DNA of 64,000 bases, from contig CP051238.1 in NCBI GenBank assembly GCA_017794925.1, positions 258,906-322,905 on the forward strand. Direction: 5' to 3'. Every line of letters starts with the position of its first letter. The first letter of the stretch is position 1. Source of the DNA: Aestuariibacter sp. Lineage in GTDB: Bacteria > Pseudomonadota > Gammaproteobacteria > Enterobacterales > Alteromonadaceae. This document shows positions 10,888 to 20,373 of this stretch, one piece after another. A program made the position numbers and the translations under genes. The notes below the pieces were generated by a model. That model saw only the letters and a list, made by a program, of their open reading frames with translations, did not search any database and was not told the origin of the DNA.

Positions 10888-12399
10888 ATGCAGCCTGAAA
10901 CTCAATATGACGCCGAGACCCTCGGCGAGTATTATGCAGCCGTTGACTTAGGCTCGAACAGCTTCCATATGGTAGTGGTTCACGTGGTTAATGGCAGTGT
11001 ACAGATCATTGGTAAAGTGAAACAAAAAGTCCGCCTGGCTGCTGGCCTTGACAAGGACATGGTGCTCAGTGATGAGAGCATGCAGCGCGGATGGCAATGT
11101 TTGGAGACGTTTGCTGAGCGTCTCCAGGATATTCCTCATTCGAACATCCGCGTAGTGGCAACGGCGACGCTGAGACTCGCCCGGAATGCTCAGGATTTTA
11201 TCGAGAAAGCAGAACACATCCTTAAGCATCCTTTACAGGTTATTTCAGGCGAAGAAGAAGCGCGGCAAATCTATCTGGGGGTGGCCTACACCTCAGCCAA
11301 TCAGGGCAATTCACTGGTTATTGATATTGGCGGTGCAAGCACTGAGATCATTATTGGCAATGACATGCAGCCCATTCACATGGTCAGCCTGGACATGGGT
11401 TGTGTGACCTTTATGGAGCGCTACTTCCTGGATGGTGAACTGTCTGAAGCCAATTTTGACCGTGCTATGGAAGCCGCCAATGCATTATTGGACCCGGTTG
11501 TAGATAGCTTTCTGTGTTTCGACTGGCACAATTGTTTGGGCGCTTCTGGCACCCCACAGGCCATTACTGAAATTCTGGTTAAGCAGGAAATCAGCGATGC
11601 CATTCGGTTGGATTACCTTTACAACCTGAAGCAGCAGTGTGTCGATTGCGGCAACCTGTCTAATCTGGTTATCGATGGGCTGGAGCCCAATCGTCAGCCG
11701 ATATTTCCAAGTGGTTTAACCATCCTGCTAGCCCTGTTTGAGCGCCTGAAAATCTCGACCATGAATATTTCAGGCGGCGCGCTGCGGGAAGGCTTGATCT
11801 ACGGCATGCTGGACAATGTAAAGCATAACGACCGCCGTACACAGACTATCAATACGGTTATCAGACGCTATCACATCGACAAGCCCCATGCAGTCAATGT
11901 CAGAAAGCTGGCCCTTGATCTGTGTAAACAGCTATGTAGTCAAACAGACTTTTGCCATCTTGATACCGAAGCAGTACTGGATGCAGCAGCCATGCTGCAC
12001 GAGCTCGGATTGCATATCGAATACAAAAAACACCATGAACACGGTGCCTACATACTCAATTTCATAGATTTACCGGGTTATACGCGACTTCAGCGGGCCG
12101 CAATCAGGGATTTGGTAGCTTGTCACAGGCAAACTGTTGATATTGCGCCACTTAACCTGTATCACGACGACGTTCGCGCTATGCTGATGGGGTTATTACG
12201 TATTTTACGTATTGCTGTGGTTGTTTGCCTGCGCCGACACCAGCAGCACATTCCTGACATCACACTGGACGTTAATGATCAGGACTGGACACTGACTTTC
12301 CCTAAAAACTGGTTGAAAGAGCATCCACTGATTAATGCAGAATTAGTCAATGAAGCCTGGCTGCAACACCGGGCCGGCTGGCATCTAACCTGCAAGTAG
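10888..12399 (+). CDS. gppA: Ppx/GppA phosphatase (guanosine pentaphosphate phosphatase / exopolyphosphatase)
   Basis: A 503-aa protein of the actin-fold Ppx/GppA family. The phosphate-binding start AAVDLGSNSFHMVV, the second loop LVIDIGGASTEI and SGGALREGLIYG are present, and the C-terminal half carries an HD-like helical domain (AAMLHELGLHIEY). It removes the 5' phosphate of pppGpp or terminal phosphate of polyphosphate. Position next to rhlB, as in E. coli, favours GppA over Ppx. It ends at a strong terminator shared with the convergent hemB operon. Confidence 0.92.
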   Translation: MQPETQYDAETLGEYYAAVDLGSNSFHMVVVHVVNGSVQIIGKVKQKVRLAAGLDKDMVLSDESMQRGWQCLETFAERLQDIPHSNIRVVATATLRLARNAQDFIEKAEHILKHPLQVISGEEEARQIYLGVAYTSANQGNSLVIDIGGASTEIIIGNDMQPIHMVSLDMGCVTFMERYFLDGELSEANFDRAMEAANALLDPVVDSFLCFDWHNCLGASGTPQAITEILVKQEISDAIRLDYLYNLKQQCVDCGNLSNLVIDGLEPNRQPIFPSGLTILLALFERLKISTMNISGGALREGLIYGMLDNVKHNDRRTQTINTVIRRYHIDKPHAVNVRKLALDLCKQLCSQTDFCHLDTEAVLDAAAMLHELGLHIEYKKHHEHGAYILNFIDLPGYTRLQRAAIRDLVACHRQTVDIAPLNLYHDDVRAMLMGLLRILRIAVVVCLRRHQQHIPDITLDVNDQDWTLTFPKNWLKEHPLINAELVNEAWLQHRAGWHLTCK

Positions 12400-12426
12400 A
12401 ACATTCATTCTTTACTGTAAAGCATT

Positions 12427-12457
12427 AAAAAAGCGAAGAATTCCATCTTCGCTTTTT
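12427..12457. terminator. Bidirectional terminator between gppA and hemB
   Basis: A 9-bp perfect stem AAGCGAAGA / TCTTCGCTT (12431-12439 with 12446-12454), loop ATTCCA, has an A run before it and a T run after it. It lies between two convergent transcription units and can serve both. Confidence 0.9.
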
Positions 12458-12489
12458 CATTTATGGAACAGCTTGTTTCTGGCTTAATT

Positions 12490-13494
<1,005 letters not shown>

Positions 13495-15366
13495 TTACTG
13501 TTTCGCCACAACCCGGTTTCTACCGGCTTGTTTGGCTTGATACAATCGTTCGTCGGCGGTTTTAAGCAGACTGGCTTCCTCATCACCGTAGGCAATGACG
13601 CCCGAAGCTACGCCCGCACTAATAGTCAGGGAAATGGACTTTCCATCGAATTCACAGGGCTTCGCTTCGATTCCAGCCCGCATGGTTTCCAGAAGTTGTT
13701 CGGCACCTGCCGTATCAGTATTTGGCAAAATAAGACCAAACTCTTCGCCACCATAACGACATACATCATCGGAAAGACGCTTTAATTGGTCCTGTAGAAT
13801 GCAGGCAACATGCTTAATGCAGGCATCGCCCACACTATGTCCATGCTGATCGTTCACCGATTTAAAATGGTCTATATCAACCATAGCCAGTGCTAAAGGC
13901 GTTTGTTCACGGCGGCTCCGGCGTCCTTCTGCCTGCAAGCGCTTATCAAAATGACGACGGTTACGAATACCGGTAAGCGGGTCAATCGTATTGAGTTTTT
14001 CCAGTTCGCGATTCGCTTCCGATAACTCTCTAAGGGCAATTTCCAGCTCAAGTGTTCGTTCACCCACTTTATACTCTAATTCATCCTGAGTTGATTGCTG
14101 CAGGTCAATAAGTGCCTGTTTTGCTCTGACCGCTTCCCGCTCCTTTTCCAGCGCTTCTTCTTTGGCTGACAGCATGAAGTCACGTTGCCGGCTGTAACTT
14201 ATGGCAAGAATAAAGGCCAGCATCAACACTTCTATGGCCGCACCGTACACCAATAAATATTGTGATGGGATACTTACATTTACAATGTCCAGGTTATCCA
14301 GGCTGGCTGTGAATGCACTGACGAGTAACGCCCCCCAGGCAAGCGCATAATACCCGGCAACAGATACCTTTTTACGGGCCAACCACAAAGCAACGCCCAT
14401 GATTAAGAATACCGTAATAGTCAAAAGTACCAGAAAGATACGAATCGAGACGGCGTAATCAAGAAACAGTGCACTGGCAGCAATCACGCCAAACGCCCCG
14501 GCTAAGCCATTGAAAATATTTGCCAATCGCTTACTGTGATTCGAAATTTCTAATAAGGAGGCAGAGAACACCACTGCAAAAATAAGTGTTGTACTGGCGA
14601 ACAACGAAATCGCCTTAGCCTGAAACCAAGGCTGCTCCGGCCACAGATATTTGTAGGCAAATCCATGCAGCGTAGCCAGTGTCAGCCCTAAACAAATTAC
14701 ATAGCCGGTATAAAAAATAAAAGTCAGTGTACGGGTAGTGAAGAAGAAAAACAGATTGCTCAGTGCCATCGCCAGTAAGAGCCCGAAAAACAGTCCCATT
14801 ACCAGGTTTGTATTATTAACATGTTCCCAAAATGCCTGCTGCTGCCATATTTTTACCGGAACTTTTACCACGCTGCTGGATTGAACACGCATAACGACAT
14901 TAACGGCTCCAGGATAATCTTCCAACGGAAACAAAAAGCCATGATATTTATGCTCGCGTTGGTTGAATGGCAGCGCATCTCCTGAATAAGAATGGACGGT
15001 CTTATTACCGTACTGAGTCCAGACATCAATACTATCCAGCAACGGATAGCCGATATCGATATAGGCAGTTTGCTGGTCTATCTGCGTCACTGGCAATCTG
15101 AAGCGGATCCAAACCGGCTCGTCCGACAGTCCCGCGTTGAGCGGATTCGTCTCTTCGTACCAGGCGGATTCCGGGGCGGACAGAACGGCGTTCAGTGCGT
15201 CTTCGTGTTGATGGTTATCAAGTACCTGAACCGCAGGCCAGAAATATTGCTTTGGCTGTTTAAGTTCGCTACTGGTAAACAACACGAGTAAAGCCACCAC
15301 AAACACCACCGTAAGGGCGAACAGCCATTTATCAGTAACTCGGGTTGTGGGTGCATTAAACTGCAT
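13495..15366 (-). CDS. 7TMR-DISM diguanylate cyclase
   Basis: A 623-aa membrane protein. A short N-terminal anchor, then a periplasmic 7TMR-DISMED2-like beta domain (about residues 40-180), seven transmembrane helices of the 7TMR-DISM type (about 185-395), a coiled coil (ALEKEREAVRAKQALIDLQ) and a C-terminal GGDEF domain. The active loop is RYGGEEFGLILP, so it should make cyclic di-GMP. RLSD five residues before GGEEF matches the RxxD product-inhibition site. Start ATG has an AGGTAG ribosome site. It lies between tatD (8 bp) and hemB (9 bp). The extracellular signal is unknown. Confidence 0.93.
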   Translation of the reverse strand: MQFNAPTTRVTDKWLFALTVVFVVALLVLFTSSELKQPKQYFWPAVQVLDNHQHEDALNAVLSAPESAWYEETNPLNAGLSDEPVWIRFRLPVTQIDQQTAYIDIGYPLLDSIDVWTQYGNKTVHSYSGDALPFNQREHKYHGFLFPLEDYPGAVNVVMRVQSSSVVKVPVKIWQQQAFWEHVNNTNLVMGLFFGLLLAMALSNLFFFFTTRTLTFIFYTGYVICLGLTLATLHGFAYKYLWPEQPWFQAKAISLFASTTLIFAVVFSASLLEISNHSKRLANIFNGLAGAFGVIAASALFLDYAVSIRIFLVLLTITVFLIMGVALWLARKKVSVAGYYALAWGALLVSAFTASLDNLDIVNVSIPSQYLLVYGAAIEVLMLAFILAISYSRQRDFMLSAKEEALEKEREAVRAKQALIDLQQSTQDELEYKVGERTLELEIALRELSEANRELEKLNTIDPLTGIRNRRHFDKRLQAEGRRSRREQTPLALAMVDIDHFKSVNDQHGHSVGDACIKHVACILQDQLKRLSDDVCRYGGEEFGLILPNTDTAGAEQLLETMRAGIEAKPCEFDGKSISLTISAGVASGVIAYGDEEASLLKTADERLYQAKQAGRNRVVAKQ

Positions 15367-15374
15367 TTATCTAC

Positions 15375-16148
15375 CTACAATTTAAACAGAGTCAGGCTAT
15401 TGGTATAGCTTGCCTGCTCAATATTCTCAATGCGCTGCGCTAACAGCGTCGCCAGTGTCTGCCCGACATGGGGTAGATAGGCAGGCGAATTGTTACGGCG
15501 TCTTGGTTTTAGCGTTTTAGGGTACAAGTAAGGCGCATCGGTTTCCAGAATCAATTTGTCCATCGGCAAATGCTGCACAGCGTCACGTAGCGCGCCGCCC
15601 CGTTTTTCATCGCACAACCAACCAGTGATCCCGATGTATAATCCCATGCCAAGATAAGCCTGAATTTGTGTTACGTTACCGGTAAAACAGTGTGCAATTC
15701 CGCCGGGAAGCAGACTAAGATACTGATTAAGCAGTGTGCACTGGTCTTCAAATGCATCGCGTTCGTGTAGATAGACTGGTTTATTTAAGGTCACAGCAAT
15801 GGACAGTTGCTTTTCAAACACGGCGCGTTGTACCGGCCTGGGAGAAAAATCGCGGTTATAATCGAGGCCGCATTCACCAATAGCAACCACACCCGGTGAC
15901 GCTGCCATAGCAACCAGTGTATCCCAATGTTCGGCTTTAGCGTCCTTGGCGTGATGAGGATGAATACCCAGCGTATAACACAAGGTATCAGGATATTGTT
16001 GATATAAAGCTTCTGCCTCCACCCATTCATCGGGGTGGGTAGTAATAAGGCAAAGTTTGCTAACACCAGCCTGACCAGCCAGCATAATTGTTTCTTCCGC
16101 TGGCATTCTGTCGTCAAACAGATTAACACCAGCATCAAACCATGGCAT
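15375..16148 (-). CDS. tatD: TatD-family metal-dependent deoxyribonuclease
   Basis: A 257-aa TIM-barrel hydrolase. MPWFDAGVNLFD is the N-terminal metal-site strand (Asn replaces the usual second His). YTLGIHPHHA, AIGECGLDYNRDFSP, HERDAFED, HCFTGN and ETDAPYLYP are the remaining conserved metal and active-site segments. TatD is a 3'-5' exonuclease/DNase implicated in DNA repair, not part of the Tat translocase itself. It starts directly after the secreted 187-aa protein, in the tat operon. Confidence 0.92.
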   Translation of the reverse strand: MPWFDAGVNLFDDRMPAEETIMLAGQAGVSKLCLITTHPDEWVEAEALYQQYPDTLCYTLGIHPHHAKDAKAEHWDTLVAMAASPGVVAIGECGLDYNRDFSPRPVQRAVFEKQLSIAVTLNKPVYLHERDAFEDQCTLLNQYLSLLPGGIAHCFTGNVTQIQAYLGMGLYIGITGWLCDEKRGGALRDAVQHLPMDKLILETDAPYLYPKTLKPRRRNNSPAYLPHVGQTLATLLAQRIENIEQASYTNSLTLFKL

Positions 16149-16712
16149 CTACTTGATCCGTTTTACTTTAATTCGACGATTTACACCTTCGTGACTCAGG
16201 TAAAACGAGCCTAACGCACCACGCTCAACGTAGACAGCCATCCCTTCTTCAAGTTTGAAATAAGCACTATCTACTTGTTGCCATACCGCACCAGACTTCA
16301 TGTGAATAACTTTCTTTCCGCGAGCAGATTTGGTGACATCAACAACAATATCGGAGATGTCCTCCAGCGCTTGCACTTCAGATTTAACTTTCAGACCAAA
16401 CTGACTCTCAGGCTTCGGCTTTGCTACAGGCGTCTTCGCTTGAGCAGGTTCAGATTGTTGTGCAACTTCGTTCGCCTTTTGCTGCTGTTTTTCTTCAACG
16501 ATATCAGTGACTGATTTATCCATTCGCTCAGGCATAGGGCGCTTATTGCTCAAGTCAGATGCATTTATTGCGTCATAGCAGGCTAAGCGCTCTACCCCGT
16601 TGCTTATCGCACGACAGGCATCCAGGGATTGTTGTAGTGAAGCGGCTTGGGTGTTAGGTATAACTATAAGCAGTGATGCTACTGATAGTAAAATCGAAGT
16701 GCGTAAACTCAT
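16149..16712 (-). CDS. Exported protein of unknown function in the tat operon
   Basis: A 187-aa protein with a signal peptide (MSLRTSILLSVASLLIVIPNTQA). Right after it comes LDACRAISNGVERLACYDAI, a two-cysteine motif seen at the N-terminus of many small exported proteins, including VasI/TagO-like type VI accessory proteins. The middle is low-complexity Glu/Gln/Lys/Pro; the C-terminal 70 residues look like a compact beta domain rich in Val and Lys. No catalytic motif. It sits between tatC (84-bp gap with a hairpin) and tatD (adjacent). I do not recognise a function. Confidence 0.7.
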   Translation of the reverse strand: MSLRTSILLSVASLLIVIPNTQAASLQQSLDACRAISNGVERLACYDAINASDLSNKRPMPERMDKSVTDIVEEKQQQKANEVAQQSEPAQAKTPVAKPKPESQFGLKVKSEVQALEDISDIVVDVTKSARGKKVIHMKSGAVWQQVDSAYFKLEEGMAVYVERGALGSFYLSHEGVNRRIKVKRIK

Positions 16713-16743
16713 ATTTCTGTCCTGATCATCCGGCTTTGTATAT

Positions 16744-16767
16744 CAAGCACGCCAAACGGCATGCTTG
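16744..16767 (-). other. Intercistronic hairpin between tatC and the next gene
   Basis: The arms CAAGCACGCC and GGCATGCTTG (one G-T style mismatch, loop AAAC) form a 10-bp stem in the only sizeable gap inside the operon. There is no T run after it on the minus strand, so it looks like an mRNA processing or stability hairpin, not a terminator. Confidence 0.4.
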
Positions 16768-16796
16768 AACCAGCCCAAATAATTGTTTTTATTAAA

Positions 16797-17546
16797 TTAT
16801 TCTTCAGACGAGTCGCCGTCAGTGTCTTCGTCGCCTTTCTTAGAATACATGCCGCCTACAATGACACCAAACTCAAACAAAATCCACATTGGCACTGCCA
16901 GCAGCGTTTGTGAAATAACGTCAGGGGGAGTGAGTAACATACCAACAATAAACGCAGCGACAACCACATAAGGGCGCTTCTGACGAAGACTGTCAGCATC
17001 AGTTATCCCGGTCCAGCACAGCAACACGATGGCAACAGGGATTTCAAAAGACATCCCAAACGCAAAAAACAACTTCAGCACGAAGTTCAGGTAGCTGTTG
17101 ATGTCCGTAGCAACCGTAACCCCCTCTGGGGCGACTGAGGTGAAAAATGCGAAAGCGATGGGAAATACGACAAAATAAGCAAAGGCCATTCCGGCGTAAA
17201 ACAGCAGGGTACTGGACAGCAGCAGAGGTGCTACCAGCTTCTTTTCGTTGCGGTACAAACCCGGCGCAACAAACCCCCACACCTGATACAGTACAAAGGG
17301 AATGGCGATAAAGAACGAAAGTACCAGTGTCAGTTTAAATGGCGCAAAAAACGGCGATGCCACATCGGTTGCGATCATCGATGAGTTTTCTGGCAGTGTG
17401 TTTAACAACGGCTCCGCCAACAGTTGGTAAAGATCGTTGGCAAAATAAGCCAGACACAAAAACACCAGCATAACACTGAGCAATGCGCGCAGAATTCTGG
17501 TACGCAACTCAATGAGGTGCGATATTAAGCTGTTTTCTTCAGACAT
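16797..17546 (-). CDS. tatC: Sec-independent protein translocase subunit TatC
   Basis: A 249-aa inner-membrane protein with six hydrophobic helices. The N-terminal [17 protein letters not shown] is the signature cytoplasmic segment that recognises the twin-arginine signal, and the first periplasmic loop region and FELGVIVGG-like end ([14 protein letters not shown]) fit the family. With TatA and TatB it exports folded proteins; Tat-type signal peptides are visible in at least two proteins encoded in this window (44380-45729 and 55141-56058). It starts 1 bp after tatB ends. Confidence 0.98.
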   Translation of the reverse strand: MSEENSLISHLIELRTRILRALLSVMLVFLCLAYFANDLYQLLAEPLLNTLPENSSMIATDVASPFFAPFKLTLVLSFFIAIPFVLYQVWGFVAPGLYRNEKKLVAPLLLSSTLLFYAGMAFAYFVVFPIAFAFFTSVAPEGVTVATDINSYLNFVLKLFFAFGMSFEIPVAIVLLCWTGITDADSLRQKRPYVVVAAFIVGMLLTPPDVISQTLLAVPMWILFEFGVIVGGMYSKKGDEDTDGDSSEE

Positions 17547-17846
17547 CTAAGGCTTTTTATACGGTTCTTGAACAGATTCAGCGGCTTTCTTTAACTCATC
17601 AACACTGTCTTTTAACTCTGGAGATAAGTCTTTAAGGCCCTGCTGCTCCGCTTTTTTCAAATTTTCATGCAGCTCGTGTACACGAAGCTGGTGCTCAACC
17701 TCTTGTTTGAACCCAGAGGCCATATTGCGCACGCTACGCACTGTTTTCAGCGTAGAACGAATGGCTCCGGGTAAACGCTCAGGCCCCAGCACTAACAGTG
17801 CCAGTACACCAATCACCAGGATTTCAAAAAACCCAATATCAAACAT
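17547..17846 (-). CDS. tatB: Sec-independent protein translocase subunit TatB
   Basis: A 99-aa protein. [20 protein letters not shown] is the N-terminal membrane anchor, followed by LGPERLP and an amphipathic helix, then a charged cytoplasmic tail, as in TatB. It acts with TatC in the twin-arginine signal receptor. Its start codon overlaps the tatA stop by one base, implying translational coupling. Confidence 0.97.
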   Translation of the reverse strand: MFDIGFFEILVIGVLALLVLGPERLPGAIRSTLKTVRSVRNMASGFKQEVEHQLRVHELHENLKKAEQQGLKDLSPELKDSVDELKKAAESVQEPYKKP

Positions 17847-18085
17847 TATTGTTTTTCTTTAACGTCACTTTCTGTTTTGGTTGACGCAGTGGCCGCAGGC
17901 TTCTCTTCTACTTTGGCCTGGCTGTCTTTAAAGTCAGCATCTGCTTCTTCGTCGGTAACGGCTTTCTTAAAGCCTTTTACCGCACCGCCCAGATCTGAGC
18001 CAATACTTTTTAAACGCTTGGTTCCAAACAGCAACACGACAATCAATAAAACGATTAACAGTTGCCACAAACTTATTCCACCCAT
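17846..18085 (-). CDS. tatA: Sec-independent protein translocase subunit TatA
   Basis: A 79-aa protein starting [20 protein letters not shown], then [21 protein letters not shown]: one membrane helix plus the amphipathic helix with the FGTKRL hinge, typical of TatA. I chose the ATG at 18085, which has an AGAGG ribosome site, over an in-frame ATG 39 bp upstream that would add an unnatural N-terminus. TatA forms the pore-like element of the translocase. It is the first gene of the tatABC-x-tatD-DGC-hemB operon. Confidence 0.95.
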   Translation of the reverse strand: MGGISLWQLLIVLLIVVLLFGTKRLKSIGSDLGGAVKGFKKAVTDEEADADFKDSQAKVEEKPAATASTKTESDVKEKQ

Positions 18086-18393
18086 AAAAACCTCTAACTT
18101 ACTTCTGTTTACACAGTATGCCACCGACAGCGTGGCCGGGCAGTACTTTTATCCCTGAATCGGTACATTCTACCGAGCCTGTGCGGATAAGCCAGCATTT
18201 GTTAGCTGGTCTAACCGAATAATTTCACAATATTTTGTCGGTCTAATGACATGAGCTGTAACGAAAAATCATTTGCAGCCACCCAATTTATCGCGCAAGC
18301 TTAAAGACAGCTATTCTGCACTGTACTAGGACCGGTCCACTTATGATTCGTTCCATTTCCACACTGCATTACACAACTAAAAGGATTTAGTCA
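18086..18393. other. Divergent intergenic region between tatA and an exported-protein gene
   Basis: 308 bp that must hold the promoters of the tat operon (minus) and of the plus-strand gene at 18394. I see a small hairpin (CCAGC / GCTGG near 18190-18210) but no convincing promoter hexamers or operator. Confidence 0.3.
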
Positions 18394-19350
18394 TTGAAGA
18401 CACCGTTCAGATGTTACAGGTGTTGGTTTGCTTTTTATTTATTCTCGCTTCTTCCCCTGCAAACCTTCGCCGATGAGCAGACCACAACGTCAGTGCCACC
18501 GGCAGAAGACGCGTGGCTGGACATCTGGCACAGCAAATTCAGTAATTCAATGGACTACACCGCGCAACAACTCGACGAATTTTTTGCTTTGGAAGGCAGT
18601 GACAACCATAAAGATGCCAGGGCAGAAGGCCGTGTGAGATTCGGTCTTGAGCCCAGGACCCGTGATTTAATGGCTACCGACTTTCGGTTTCGAATACGCG
18701 TAAAATTACCGGCACTAAAAAACCGGGTGGATCTGCTGCTTTCAGATGACGACGATTACACCCGGCAGGACAACATCCGTGCCGCCAGAGACTCTGTTAA
18801 TCACCTTCAGGATTCTGCCAGCCTTGCGTTAAGGTATCAAAAAAGCGACGACTCGAATTTGTCACACCGCATTGGTGCAGGGCGTGGCGATCAGCTGTTT
18901 GCTCGCAGCCGCTACGAAGATGACTATTGGTTTAAAGAAGACTTTAAACTCGATTACGACGGTGAAATTTATTACTACACCCAGGATCAGTTTGGTGCCG
19001 AACTAGGGTTAAATTTTACCCAAATGCTGGAAGACGATAAATTTTTACGGCTTCAAAATCGCTACTATTACAGAGATAAGAGCACAGATTGGCTGTGGCG
19101 TCATGAGCTTCAATACCTTAGGCCACTGACGGATCAGAGCGCCATATTGTATACCTTCTTTGTGAAAGGTCTGACCGAGCCCAGTCATCATGTCACGGAG
19201 GTGTATACCAGTGTACGGTGGCGTACAAACTACAAACGAAGTTGGTTATTTTTCGAATTAGAGCCTTTTGTTATCTGGTTGAAAAAAGAAAGTTTTTCTC
19301 CCTCTTATGGACTTGCTGTACGCTTTGAGTTCTATTATGGCAGCACTTAA
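18394..19350 (+). CDS. Exported protein of unknown function, possibly outer-membrane beta-barrel
   Basis: A 318-aa protein from a TTG start with an AAGGA ribosome site 8 bp before it. The N-terminus has a signal peptide ending LPLQTFADEQ. The remainder is rich in Tyr, Phe, Arg and Asp in alternating patterns (FRFRIRVKLP, EIYYYTQDQFG, LQNRYYYRDKS) and ends with a strand finishing in aromatic residues (AVRFEFYYGST), which is what outer-membrane barrels look like. No family recognised. It is divergent from tatA. Confidence 0.7.
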   Translation: MKTPFRCYRCWFAFYLFSLLPLQTFADEQTTTSVPPAEDAWLDIWHSKFSNSMDYTAQQLDEFFALEGSDNHKDARAEGRVRFGLEPRTRDLMATDFRFRIRVKLPALKNRVDLLLSDDDDYTRQDNIRAARDSVNHLQDSASLALRYQKSDDSNLSHRIGAGRGDQLFARSRYEDDYWFKEDFKLDYDGEIYYYTQDQFGAELGLNFTQMLEDDKFLRLQNRYYYRDKSTDWLWRHELQYLRPLTDQSAILYTFFVKGLTEPSHHVTEVYTSVRWRTNYKRSWLFFELEPFVIWLKKESFSPSYGLAVRFEFYYGST

Positions 19351-19516
19351 AACTTTACAAACTGTTTACTTTTTACCCAATACATGATTAGCTTATTGTT
19401 CGACCAGTTAAGTGCCAGACCGCCTACTTTCGGTTGCGCACATGGGCGTAATTGGGTTTAATGATGCCCCCTAAATAATCATTATTATGGATCGCTGAAA
19501 AGGGAGATTTGTTCGC

Positions 19517-19804
19517 ATGCGTATCAAGAGCGCCATTCGGTTTGTGCTTTTCTTGGTGTTGTCATTGCCTGCGTTTGCCCTCCAGCCAGAGCACGATGAT
19601 TCACTCACTTTTTTCCGAGCTAACTTTCATTCAAGTGGGCCACAGGCTTCATTGCTTGCAGCTTCAGAGAACAATGCGGTTATGAACGACGAGGTCATTC
19701 AACTGCTGTTCTCCGCATTTGCCGCACTAATGGTGGTATCTGCAATTCGAAGTCAACAACGGCAGGATTATTCTAAATACCGGCAGTGTAAAAAACATAG
19801 CTAG
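19517..19804 (+). CDS. Small exported or membrane protein of unknown function
   Basis: A 95-aa protein with a signal peptide (MRIKSAIRFVLFLVLSLPAFA) and a second hydrophobic stretch near residues 58-75 (VIQLLFSAFAALMVVSAI), then a basic tail. An AGGGAGA ribosome site precedes the ATG. It is followed at once by a strong terminator shared with the convergent ilvIH operon. Function unknown. Confidence 0.6.
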   Translation: MRIKSAIRFVLFLVLSLPAFALQPEHDDSLTFFRANFHSSGPQASLLAASENNAVMNDEVIQLLFSAFAALMVVSAIRSQQRQDYSKYRQCKKHS

Positions 19805-19814
19805 ACTAACAAAC

Positions 19815-19842
19815 AAAAAACCCGACAGAGTCGGGTTTTTTA
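19815..19842. terminator. Bidirectional terminator between the small exported gene and ilvH
   Basis: Perfect 6-bp GC-rich stem CCCGAC / GTCGGG (19821-19826 with 19830-19835), loop AGA, with six A residues before and six T residues after, extending the pairing. It serves both converging transcripts. Confidence 0.9.
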
Positions 19843-19875
19843 ATCGTTGTTTACGGTACTATCTGCAACGGATAA

Positions 19876-20373
19876 CTATGGACGTAAAGCCCGCTCACCA
19901 CGCGCCAGACCGCATACACCTGTGCGTGAAGACTCGATAATCTCCGTACACTGAGCCATGGTAGTTGCGAAGGCATCCAGCTTATCTGTTGTACCTGTCA
20001 CTTCCATGGTGTAGTTGTTCACAGAGACGTCCAGGATGTTGGCCCGGAAAATGTCTGCGTTACGTTTAACTTCAGCGCGGATAGCTTCGGTACGCGTAGC
20101 CACTTTGATCAACATCATTTCACGCTCAATGTGCGCGTTTTCTGTTAAATCAACCACTTTCAGCACATCTACCAACTTATTGACCTGCTTGGTGATCTGT
20201 TCGATTACCTTGTCATCGCCATGCGTAATGATAGTTAGGCGAGACAGGCTAGGATCTTCAGTCGGTGCTACACACAAAGAATCAACGTTGTAACCACGTT
20301 GAGAAAACACACCAACAATTCTCGATAAAGCCCCTGGCGCGTTTTCCATTAATACCGATATGATTCTTTTCAT
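19876..20373 (-). CDS. ilvH: Acetolactate synthase small (regulatory) subunit
   Basis: A 165-aa protein with an N-terminal ACT domain (ISVLMENAPGALSRIVGVFSQRGYNVDSL) and the conserved C-terminal domain, the size of IlvH. It binds valine and gives feedback inhibition to the catalytic subunit in branched-chain amino acid synthesis. Its ATG overlaps the ilvI stop (ATGA), so it is translationally coupled. Confidence 0.96.
   Translation of the reverse strand: MKRIISVLMENAPGALSRIVGVFSQRGYNVDSLCVAPTEDPSLSRLTIITHGDDKVIEQITKQVNKLVDVLKVVDLTENAHIEREMMLIKVATRTEAIRAEVKRNADIFRANILDVSVNNYTMEVTGTTDKLDAFATTMAQCTEIIESSRTGVCGLARGERALRP

Noticed and set aside
10948..11229. 93-codon minus-strand frame inside gppA
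   Set aside because: Antisense shadow of conserved GppA sequence.
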